From CBDTTM01 sp965363355 (GTDB lineage: Bacteria > Bacillota > Negativicutes > Selenomonadales > Selenomonadaceae): DNA of 37,135 nucleotides. How positions within the stretch are numbered: position 1 is the first letter of the stretch; the number at the start of each line of letters is the position of its first letter. Below are positions 22,948-29,141 of the stretch, piece after piece. The notes under the pieces were generated by a model. That model ran no database searches and was not told where the DNA came from. It saw only the letters and a program-made list of their open reading frames with translations. The DNA is taken from positions 1 through 37,135 of the forward strand of contig CBDTTM010000007.1 of the NCBI GenBank assembly GCA_965363355.1, given 5' to 3'. A program made the translations under genes and the position numbers.

Positions 22948-22991
22948 TCTAATCTTCATCTAATCAAAGTCTAATTTTTACCAGGTATCAT
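22948..22991 (+). promoter_or_regulatory. Three tandem TCTAAT repeats at 11-bp spacing plus -10 box
   Basis: TCTAATC starts at 22948 and 22959 and TCTAAT at 22970, exactly one helical turn apart; TATCAT (22986-22991) lies 10 bp beyond as a possible -10 box for the gene at 23082. This is the arrangement of activator sites for OmpR/PhoB-family regulators. Another TCTAATC occurs at 22889-22895, near the regulator's own start. Confidence 0.7.
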
Positions 22992-23081
22992 AGAAAAAAG
23001 AGAATTAAGTTACTGGTTGCTCATCGGAAACTTTCTCTGGCAAAACGATTTTAAAATATAAAAAGAAAGTAGCGATTGAAT

Positions 23082-23363
23082 ATGAGAAAAGCAGCATCTA
23101 TTGCCTTATTGATTTCCTTTATTTTGGTATCTGTGACTGGAGTGCAGATGGATTTTACCCCGAAAAGCCCCAAAACGCAGCAGGTGCAAACTGCTGCAAA
23201 TGGAGAAGGTGAAATGAGCCAGAAACGCAGCCCATCTGTGTATCCTAAAAAAGTGCATGATTGGGCAGGCTATGTATTTATTGGTGCAGGTCTTGTTCAT
23301 CTCGTCTTGAATCGAAAAATAATGCTGGCTTATGTAACGACTGGAAAAAACGTTAAAAAATGA
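23082..23363 (+). CDS. Small two-helix membrane protein, DUF4405-like
   Basis: 93 aa from ATG 23082 (TTG 23076 is possible; ribosome site weak). An N-terminal helix AASIALLISFILVSVTGVQM and a C-terminal segment VHDWAGYVFIGAGLVHLVLNRKIMLAYV enclose a ~40-residue polar, Gln/Lys-rich loop that should be extracytoplasmic. The histidines of VHDW and LVHL are spaced as in DUF4405-type proteins, which resemble small cytochrome b or flavin-linked membrane modules; haem binding is inference. The gene is divergent from the two-component system and sits behind three probable regulator sites, so it is the best candidate target of that system. Confidence 0.65.
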   Translation: MRKAASIALLISFILVSVTGVQMDFTPKSPKTQQVQTAANGEGEMSQKRSPSVYPKKVHDWAGYVFIGAGLVHLVLNRKIMLAYVTTGKNVKK

Positions 23364-23368
23364 TTGAA

Positions 23369-23413
23369 AAAAAGCAAAAACAAATGCGATACGGCTATTT
23401 GTTTTTGCTTTTT
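23369..23413. terminator. Bidirectional terminator
   Basis: Perfect 17-bp stem AAAAAGCAAAAACAAAT (23369-23385)/ATTTGTTTTTGCTTTTT (23397-23413). Confidence 0.9.
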
Positions 23414-23417
23414 TGTC

Positions 23418-23846
23418 TCAATTATTTTTTTTAGGGAAAAGGTGTTCTTTGATGAAGTGGGCAGAAAAATCAATTGCTTGCACGGTTCTATCTTCACAAA
23501 GATGTGGTGGATTTTCAGGAGCGAATCCTTCTGGACGAAGATCCGTACAAGTTATGGCCCCGAATTTTCTTTGAAAGGCTAGAATGAAATTTTGGCAGAG
23601 TCCATGTTTTGAAGCATCGTCAAATTTCTGCGTTTGCCCTACTATTCCGATGAACATCAAAGCACCTTCTACTAAGCCGCATTGTAAGCCCATCCTGCCG
23701 GCATTTAAGCCAAAAGCCGCCGACGTTATTTGTTCAGAAAGTTTTACCGAGAAAATTTCTGCCAAGACTGCCAGGGTTGTATTCGCGCAGTTGAAATCTT
23801 TTTGCCAATAATAATCATGCACAAGCTGCTGAATGGATTGTTGCAT
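23418..23846 (-). CDS. C_GCAxxG_C_C family protein (putative redox-active cysteine protein)
   Basis: 142 aa, ATG after AGGAG. The family is named for a C-GCAxxG-C-C cysteine pattern and is common in anaerobes; its reaction is unknown. Here the first element reads FNCANTTLAVLAEIF, where the usual G.CA..G is relaxed; the second, GLNAGRMGLQCGLVEGALMFIG, keeps the typical Gly-rich stretch with C; further cysteines follow in HGLCQNF, ITCTDL and HLCEDR. Mostly helical, no membrane span. Monocistronic. Confidence 0.7.
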   Translation of the reverse strand: MQQSIQQLVHDYYWQKDFNCANTTLAVLAEIFSVKLSEQITSAAFGLNAGRMGLQCGLVEGALMFIGIVGQTQKFDDASKHGLCQNFILAFQRKFGAITCTDLRPEGFAPENPPHLCEDRTVQAIDFSAHFIKEHLFPKKNN

Positions 23847-24076
23847 AAAAAGGCTCCTTTTTACTGATCTTTAAAGACCAGGGTTTGTTTAAGATTACTG
23901 CACCTAAAATTTCTTGTCAAATATAAGAGGGGGACAGAAAATCAAAATGATTTCTAAGACAAATTTAATATGATATGATAGGCTTAGTATAAAGTAGAAA
24001 TTATTTTTTGCGAAGAAGTCAATCGAACAATAGAATTTTGTTCTTTATTATGTTCATACTAAAGGAGTCCAGTGGT

Positions 24077-25693
24077 TTGAAGAAAAAAATTTTCTGTGGA
24101 ATAGTTTTAGTGGCGGCGATCCTTCTCTATAAAGGGTTGATGATGTATCAAGCAGAACAAGCGCTTGCGCCGGGAGTCATTAAGATAGCTGTGGCTGGTG
24201 AGGTTCCTTCGACAGCGCAAAATGAAGCACAGGCAGATGTAGATCTTTTTCGTCAAGTTTTGCAAGACGATTTTGCGGTTCCGTTCCATGGAACTACGAC
24301 TCTTTATCTTTGTGCAGATGATAAATATGAAGAAGTTCTAGAGCAAAAAATGCATTTGAAACAAGCAGAGGCTAAGTGGCAGGATAAACAAAGCGGCGGT
24401 TTGTCAAATTTTGACCGACGACTTGTTGCGGTTCGAAACCAGTCAGCGATTACAACGGAAAGGATTCGGGCCATCACGATCGCTCATGAACTTTTTCATC
24501 AAGTACAAGGTCAGCTCGATCAAGGTCGAACAAATGGTTTGATGATGTGGATGATTGAGGGAACGGCTGATTTTATGGGAGTCTGTGTTGCTGAAAAAGC
24601 GGGAACTTTGACATTAGACATCTATAAGCAGAGGCAGCTTAACGTTTTACGCAATTCTTTGCACCGCGTTGATCCGGTGGAACTTTTTTCACCCAAACGA
24701 GAAGTATGGAATAAATTTATGGAGCAGAAAAAAGAACCTTATGCGATGGCAGACCTCATGGTCATTTATTTGCTTGAACACTACCCCAAAGAGCAATCCG
24801 GAGAATTGATTGCAAATTACTTTCGACAGGCAGGTAATTTAAATAACGGCGAAAAGGCCTTTTCACAGGTTTTTGGCATGACGAAAAAAGAGTTCTTGAT
24901 TGGTTTTAACAGCTGGCTTGAAGCGGCTATAGCTGCACCAGCTGAGATTGAAATATCAGCTGGCGCAGGCGTTTCGTCGCAAAGTGCCGATTATGCAGAG
25001 CGAGGCGCTTTTTTAGCTCGGCAGTTTATTCGCGACAATCTAGGACAAGATATAAAATCATCGTTAAAGATTATTTTATGCAGCGATGAAGCTTCTTATG
25101 TTGAGGCTATGCATAAAAATATAGGGGTATCGCTTGATGATGCTAAGATTCGAGCCAAGACAGAGACGTGCATATTTGTAGAAAACACAATCTTGCTCAA
25201 TACGGAAAAACAAGATTCTCCGATTCAGCAAAAATTCATTGCAGCGATTGCTTTCATGCGTTGTTTTGAAGATCAAATGCTGCCTAGCTCAGTCAAAGAG
25301 CCTACTGCTTGGCTTATTCGTGGCAGTGGCGGCGTTGTAGGCGCGCATGCTTTGTCAGTTGAGGGCATTCCTTTCTACCGGAATCAGCAGTATTGGCTGG
25401 AGTGTCTGAGTCGTGGTGGTAAGATACCCGCACTTTCTGAGATGAAGACTGGAGAACAGTGGAAAAATGCGAGTACCACATATGGCATTGATACCGTTTC
25501 TTTATTATCTGATTCAGCTGCGGCTTATTTACTGCAAAAACATGGAATGCATTCCCTTTTGGTTTGGCTTGAAGCGGTCAGAGCCGGTGATGGGCAGGAA
25601 GAAGCTTTTTCAAAAGCTTATAACATGACACTTGACCAGTTTTACAATGAGTTCGATGACTATCTCCAACAGAAAATAGGACGGAATGGATGA
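24077..25693 (+). CDS. Membrane-anchored HExxH peptidase-like protein with duplicated, degenerate second unit
   Basis: 538 aa from TTG 24077, 10 nt behind AAAGGAG; a longer in-frame reading from 24008 spans the site. An N-terminal anchor (KKKIFCGIVLVAAILLYKGLMM) places the rest outside. Unit 1 has the zinc motif HELFH (H137, E138, H141) and WMIEGTADFMG with E161 as third ligand, the arrangement of peptidase-MA-like gluzincins. Unit 2 (about 300-538) repeats the fold: AWLIRGSGGVVGA stands where WMIEGTADFMG was, and IAFMRCF where the HExxH helix was, so the zinc site is lost. Both units end alike: AFSQVFGMTKKEFLIGFNSWL and AFSKAYNMTLDQFYNEFDDYL. A likely cell-envelope metalloprotease with a pseudo-domain; substrate unknown. 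Transcribed alone. Confidence 0.78.
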   Translation: MKKKIFCGIVLVAAILLYKGLMMYQAEQALAPGVIKIAVAGEVPSTAQNEAQADVDLFRQVLQDDFAVPFHGTTTLYLCADDKYEEVLEQKMHLKQAEAKWQDKQSGGLSNFDRRLVAVRNQSAITTERIRAITIAHELFHQVQGQLDQGRTNGLMMWMIEGTADFMGVCVAEKAGTLTLDIYKQRQLNVLRNSLHRVDPVELFSPKREVWNKFMEQKKEPYAMADLMVIYLLEHYPKEQSGELIANYFRQAGNLNNGEKAFSQVFGMTKKEFLIGFNSWLEAAIAAPAEIEISAGAGVSSQSADYAERGAFLARQFIRDNLGQDIKSSLKIILCSDEASYVEAMHKNIGVSLDDAKIRAKTETCIFVENTILLNTEKQDSPIQQKFIAAIAFMRCFEDQMLPSSVKEPTAWLIRGSGGVVGAHALSVEGIPFYRNQQYWLECLSRGGKIPALSEMKTGEQWKNASTTYGIDTVSLLSDSAAAYLLQKHGMHSLLVWLEAVRAGDGQEEAFSKAYNMTLDQFYNEFDDYLQQKIGRNG

Positions 25694-25725
25694 TGGATTT
25701 GAACGGTTTTTAGTAAACCTAATAA

Positions 25726-25831
25726 AAAACAAGCATTCGCTAAGGGGGAATTGTAGTGACCCCATAAGTTAGAATAATTCTAGGTTTAACTTATGGGGTC
25801 ACTACAGGATTTCTTGACGAATGCTTGTTTT
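25726..25831. terminator. Bidirectional terminator stem carrying a palindromic insertion
   Basis: Perfect outer arms AAAACAAGCATTCG (25726-25739) and CGAATGCTTGTTTT (25818-25831) form a terminator between the convergent peptidase-like and HxlR genes. Its loop contains a second, larger palindrome (25752-25806). Confidence 0.8.
25752..25806. mobile_element. 55-bp palindromic element resembling fused IS3-family ends
   Basis: Perfect 20-bp arms TGTAGTGACCCCATAAGTTA (25752-25771) and its reverse complement (25787-25806) flank a 15-nt centre. The TG...CA termini and the GACCCCATAAGTTAGA-like sequence recall the terminal repeats of IS3-family (IS150 group) elements, from memory. No transposase is present and no clean target duplication is seen, so it may be a miniature element or an excision remnant. 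Confidence 0.55.
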
Positions 25832-25834
25832 GCT

Positions 25835-26164
25835 TTATTTTGCCTGTTGCATTTTTTTCTGGTAAGCTATGCCCCAATGGACCATGGAATCTAAAATAGG
25901 TTTTAAACTATATCCAGTTTCGGTGAGGGTATATTCTACGCGAGGGGGAACTTCGGCATAGACTTTGCGTGTCAATAAACCTGTAGTTTCCATTGTTCTC
26001 AGATTGGATGTCAAAACTTTTTGGGTAATCGTACCAATGGATTTTTTTAGTTCACCAAAGCGTTTTGTACCCTCTAATAGATCTCTCAAAATAAGAACTT
26101 TCCAGCGTTCACTGATCAGAGATAAAGTTGTTTCAACAGGACAGGCCGGTAATTTATTTGACAT
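25835..26164 (-). CDS. HxlR-family regulator 1
   Basis: 109 aa, ATG after AAAGGAG. HxlR winged helix-turn-helix: CPVETTLSLISERWKVLILRDLLEGTKRFGELKKSIGTITQKVLTSNLRTMETTGLLTRKVY, then PPRVEYTLTETGYSLKPILDSMVHWG (given by landmarks). C8 in the ACPVE segment matches the conserved N-terminal cysteine through which YodB/HypR-type members sense quinones, aldehydes or disulfide stress. The usual divergent oxidoreductase target is not present on the right; only a long non-coding region follows. Confidence 0.92.
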   Translation of the reverse strand: MSNKLPACPVETTLSLISERWKVLILRDLLEGTKRFGELKKSIGTITQKVLTSNLRTMETTGLLTRKVYAEVPPRVEYTLTETGYSLKPILDSMVHWGIAYQKKMQQAK

Positions 26165-26194
26165 GTCTAGGCTCCTTTGATTGTATTTTTCCGA

Positions 26195-26214
26195 TATTAT
26201 AGGTTATTATAATA
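26195..26214. promoter_or_regulatory. Inverted repeat at the HxlR 1 promoter
   Basis: TATTATA (26195-26201) and TATAATA (26208-26214) with a 6-nt centre; the left arm gives a TATAAT -10 box on the minus strand for the HxlR gene. A plausible autoregulatory operator. Confidence 0.5.
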
Positions 26215-26598
26215 CCGATTTTAATTAAAAACAAGAAAAATAAATGCCACAAATCCTTTAAATACACAATAGTATCCTTGGTGAAACTACTGCACAAAAA
26301 AGTGCCTACTGTTCAAAATCGCATATATTTGGTATTATAAATACAACAAATGAACATACTATTAATGTATCGGTGAAAGTTATTTTACGATGATAACCCA
26401 AAGTTGTAATAGTTTAACTTTAGAGCGAGTCTTATCTTGGATCAAATAGGATGATTTTGCTGCACGCCGTACGATGGTGCCGAGCAAGATTATTCTTTTT
26501 TTTTGAAGGTATTTACCGCTTACAGATAGGGATGGATCAAATAATACAAATGCGGGTTCTTGAAAAAGGAACTCCAAAATAAAGGCAGGTAATTTTTA
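26215..26598. other. Long non-coding region with HxlR-type repeat elements
   Basis: About 380 bp without a credible gene. AGTATCCTTGGTGAAACTAC (26271-26290) has AGTA/TACT arms, and GCACAAAAAAGTGC (26292-26305) is followed by another TACT (26307-26310). From memory, this style of element stands before genes controlled by HxlR regulators. Downstream only tiny frames exist (an ATG at 26349 stops after nine codons), so the expected target gene is missing. Confidence 0.45.
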
Positions 26599-26898
26599 AT
26601 GAATAACAAAAAAACACTTTTAATGGCAATGGCAGTAGCTGGAGGAGTTTTCTTCCAAACAACAGGTGGGGTGGAAGCTGCAGTTCACCATCCAGTGAAA
26701 TTGGGCAGTTACAATAATGCGCAGGAAGCTGGCAGCACAGCTATCGACACTGAAAAAGCAGCAGTTACGCCAGTATATCACCCAGTAAAAGCTGGTGGCT
26801 ATGAAAATAGTGAAGATGCTTCTAATACAGGGATTTTCTTAAGCCAAGCACCGGTTTTTTCCACGCAGCACAGCGTTGCTTTGGGATATGACGAATAA
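26599..26898 (+). CDS. Small secreted protein with an internal repeat
   Basis: 99 aa; ATG behind a weak AAAGGCAGG site. A clear signal peptide (KK, hydrophobic LLMAMAVAGGVFF, cleavage after VEA) leaves ~70 residues. These contain two copies of one unit: HHPVKLGSYNNAQEAGSTAI and YHPVKAGGYENSEDASNTGI, consensus HPVK.G.Y.N...A..T.I, with a third degenerate part (STQHSVALGYDE). There are no cysteines after the signal peptide and no membrane anchor. I do not recognise the family. A strong terminator follows, so it is a single-gene unit. Confidence 0.75.
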   Translation: MNNKKTLLMAMAVAGGVFFQTTGGVEAAVHHPVKLGSYNNAQEAGSTAIDTEKAAVTPVYHPVKAGGYENSEDASNTGIFLSQAPVFSTQHSVALGYDE

Positions 26899-26918
26899 GC
26901 TTATATAAGAGCTTTGTG

Positions 26919-26966
26919 AGCACTGCAGAATTTCGACTTTGGTCGAAGGCCTGCAGTGCTTTTTTT
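26919..26966 (+). terminator. Strong terminator after the secreted repeat protein gene
   Basis: Outer stem AGCACTGCAG (26919-26928)/CTGCAGTGCT (26951-26960), inner TTCGAC/GTCGAA, then T tract to 26966. Confidence 0.95.
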
Positions 26967-26986
26967 AGTTATAGGGATTCCTTAAA

Positions 26987-27015
26987 TTGACATAAAGAAG
27001 CCTCAAGCTTATAGT
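26987..27015 (+). promoter_or_regulatory. Promoter of nudC
   Basis: TTGACA (26987-26992), 17-nt spacer, TATAGT (27010-27015), 44 bp before the nudC start. Confidence 0.75.
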
Positions 27016-27058
27016 ATAAGAAAAAGCTTCTTGATATAGGAAGAGGAAGAGGTAAACT

Positions 27059-27904
27059 ATGATTCAAGATATAGAGCCTAAAATATTTGATAATAATTTT
27101 AAAAATAAGACGGCAGAACCACAGGATTTGTTTCTTTCTTATCAAGGTGATACTGTCCTTGTTCGCGAGGAAAAAGATAAATTATGGTATCCGTCCTTTG
27201 CTGATTTTTCCAAAATATATCCAGATCTTATCGAATCTGCACAATTTTTGTTTACGATTGATGACTTGAACTATTATCTTGTTGAGCAACAAGATCTCGA
27301 TACAATCGAGGGGTGGAGCTATGTCAATGTGTCCCGTTTTCGCAGTGAACCCAAATATTGGCGATCATTTGCCGGGGCAGTTGGCTGGCAGCTTAATCGG
27401 TGGTATGGCAACCATCGATTTTGCAGTAAATGTTCTAAACCGATGAAGCGTTCGGATAAGGAAAGGATGCTTTATTGTGAAGCCTGTGGCATGGAAAAAT
27501 ATCCGACGATATCACCGTGCGTCATTGTTGCAGTCTATGATGGTGAACGCTTATTGTTGACGAAATACGCGGGCAGGGTCAATGCAAAATATGCTTTGGT
27601 AGCCGGATTTGCTGAAATAGGAGAAAGTTTAGAGCAAACGGCAATTCGGGAAGTACAAGAAGAAGTTGGGCTCAAAATCAAGAATCTTAAGTTTTATAAA
27701 AGCCAGCCGTGGCCATTCACGGATACACTGCTGGCGGGCTTCTATGCAGAGCTTGATGGTGATGATGCGATTACCTTGCAAGAAGATGAATTAGCCTTAG
27801 GTGTATGGATGGAAAGAAAAGATATTCCAGTGGTAGACCCCCTGCAAATGACGCTTACCAGTGAAATGATGGAAGCTTTTCGCACGGGAAAAGCTGGAGT
27901 TTGA
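27059..27904 (+). CDS. nudC: NudC, NADH pyrophosphatase / NAD-RNA decapping Nudix hydrolase
   Basis: 281 aa, ATG after AGGAAGAGG. NudC hydrolyses NAD(H) to NMN(H) and AMP and removes NAD caps from RNA. N-terminal domain about 1-110; zinc ribbon CSKC (FCSKCSKPM) and CEAC (YCEACGMEKYP) about 120-150; Nudix box GFAEIGESLEQTAIREVQEEVGL (intact G..E...AxREV.EEVG); then the NudC-specific QPWPF motif (KSQPWPFTDTLLAGF), which separates it from other Nudix enzymes. No operon partner. Confidence 0.95.
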   Translation: MIQDIEPKIFDNNFKNKTAEPQDLFLSYQGDTVLVREEKDKLWYPSFADFSKIYPDLIESAQFLFTIDDLNYYLVEQQDLDTIEGWSYVNVSRFRSEPKYWRSFAGAVGWQLNRWYGNHRFCSKCSKPMKRSDKERMLYCEACGMEKYPTISPCVIVAVYDGERLLLTKYAGRVNAKYALVAGFAEIGESLEQTAIREVQEEVGLKIKNLKFYKSQPWPFTDTLLAGFYAELDGDDAITLQEDELALGVWMERKDIPVVDPLQMTLTSEMMEAFRTGKAGV

Positions 27905-28164
27905 AGGACCAATTAAAATAGAGTTTGTTTTTTGCAGCACATCTTGGCAAGGTAAGTAACATGCGGATGAAGCTGGACTTAAAGTTCCATTTTTGGTAAA
28001 TGTCAGGAGCTTGACAGTGTTGCTTTTTATTTGCTAAGATGAGTTTCGTGACAATGATTTAAAAAGAAAGTTTCCCAGGGGCGTATAGTTAGTTTCAAAG
28101 CTTAAGCTTTTGCAGGTATTTTCAGCTTAAATAGATGTCTATAGTTTATAGAGGAAGTGTAGTT
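27905..28164. other. Intergenic region upstream of the DUF3237 gene
   Basis: 260 bp without a gene. It carries a good promoter, TTGACA (28011-28016), 18-nt spacer, TAAGAT (28035-28040), and a 14-bp palindrome AAAGCTTAAGCTTT (28098-28111) in the leader. No clear terminator of nudC was found. Confidence 0.6.
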
Positions 28165-28641
28165 ATGAATTCATTTGATGAGAAAGACCTGCATTGTAAG
28201 AAAGTGTTTGAAGTCTTGATTAAAGTTGGTCAGCCGATTGTTGTAGGACAGGATGATAGCGTTGGCAGACGCCAATTGATTCCTATTTTATCGGGCGATG
28301 TTGTCGGTGAGGGATTTAATGGGAAGGTTTTGCCAGGCGGTATTGATAGCCAGGTAATTCGTCCGGATGGGAAATGCGAGTTATCTGCTAGATACGCGAT
28401 ACAAATGGACGATGGAGCCGCGATTTACATTGAAAACAACGGAATGCGCACAGTTCCGCCAGAATATGCAGAAAAAGTCATTCATGGTGAGTTTGTCGAC
28501 CCATCGCTATATTATTTCAGAACGGTACCTGTTTTTGAGACCTATGATAAAAAGTATAAATGGATGATGAACCAGATTTTCTTATGCTATGCAATTCGTC
28601 TGCCGGAAGATGTCTTGTTAAAATTTTATCGGGTTTTATGA
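28165..28641 (+). CDS. DUF3237 family protein
   Basis: 158 aa from ATG 28165, behind GAGGAAGTG; the frame is open further upstream without a site. The pattern GRRQLIPILSGDVVGEGFNGKVLPGGIDSQVIRPDGKCELSARYAIQMDDGAAIYIENNG, given by its landmarks IPILSG, GKVLPGG and YAIQ.DDG, is that of DUF3237, a beta-barrel family seen beside catabolic genes; its activity is unknown. No membrane span. Monocistronic with its own promoter and terminator. Confidence 0.82.
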   Translation: MNSFDEKDLHCKKVFEVLIKVGQPIVVGQDDSVGRRQLIPILSGDVVGEGFNGKVLPGGIDSQVIRPDGKCELSARYAIQMDDGAAIYIENNGMRTVPPEYAEKVIHGEFVDPSLYYFRTVPVFETYDKKYKWMMNQIFLCYAIRLPEDVLLKFYRVL

Positions 28642-28646
28642 GAATG

Positions 28647-28683
28647 AAGTGTACAATTTATAAATTAAATTGTACACTTTTAC
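28647..28683 (+). terminator. Terminator after the DUF3237 gene
   Basis: Perfect 12-bp stem AAGTGTACAATT (28647-28658)/AATTGTACACTT (28668-28679), followed by TTTA. Confidence 0.85.
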
Positions 28684-28743
28684 TTTAAGTGATTTCTTTA
28701 TATTTTATATGTGCATACAGAATATATGAAAGTCTATTTGCTG

Positions 28744-28772
28744 TTGACACTTATTAAAAAAAGTGATACAGT
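28744..28772 (+). promoter_or_regulatory. Promoter of the glycine riboswitch-permease unit
   Basis: TTGACA (28744-28749), 17-nt spacer, TACAGT (28767-28772). Confidence 0.75.
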
Positions 28773-28814
28773 ATGTAATTATATTGTTAATTGAATACCG
28801 AACTTCGTATGAAG

Positions 28815-28973
28815 ATAACGGGAGAGAGATGTAAAAATCCGCCGAAGATGTTAAACTTTCAGGCAAAAGGACCGTTATTGGACGAAACTCTGGAGAGCCT
28901 CAATGGAGCACCGAAGGAGCAAGCTGATTTTTGGATCAGTGAATCTCTCAGGTAAAAGGACAGAGCGAACTAC
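28815..28973 (+). promoter_or_regulatory. Tandem glycine riboswitch (gcvT type)
   Basis: Two aptamers in series with the conserved core strings: first GGGAGAGA (28820-28827), GCCGAAGATG, CTTTCAGGCAAAAGGACCG (28857-28875) and ACTCTGGAGAG; second GCACCGAAGGAGCAAGC (28908-28924) and ATCTCTCAGGTAAAAGGACAGAGC (around 28952-28975, named by its ends). Both pairs of signature segments are present. A terminator follows directly, and the regulated gene is a CycA-like permease. Whether glycine switches it on or off cannot be decided by eye. Confidence 0.93.
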
Positions 28974-28986
28974 TTGCTTATTTGTT

Positions 28987-29027
28987 GAGGCCAAATTATA
29001 TGATTTGGCCTCTTTCTGTTTTTTTTT
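28987..29027 (+). terminator. Riboswitch expression-platform terminator
   Basis: Stem GAGGCCAAAT (28987-28996)/ATTTGGCCTC (29003-29012), then TTTCTG and a long T tract. It ends about 115 nt before the permease start, so it must be bypassed for expression. Confidence 0.9.
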
Positions 29028-29141
29028 GAGGCGATTATTCATGATGGACTGGATGCTGCATAAAAAATAGTATTCGGTTGAAGTCCCTTTTAGTAGGGGA
29101 TTATGTACAGTCGCATTAAAATTTGGAAAGGCGGAATATGT

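Noticed and set aside
26380..26577. 65-codon minus-strand frame in the HxlR 1 intergenic region
   Set aside because: No convincing ribosome site or domain, AT-rich codons and no continuity with neighbours; treated as non-coding.
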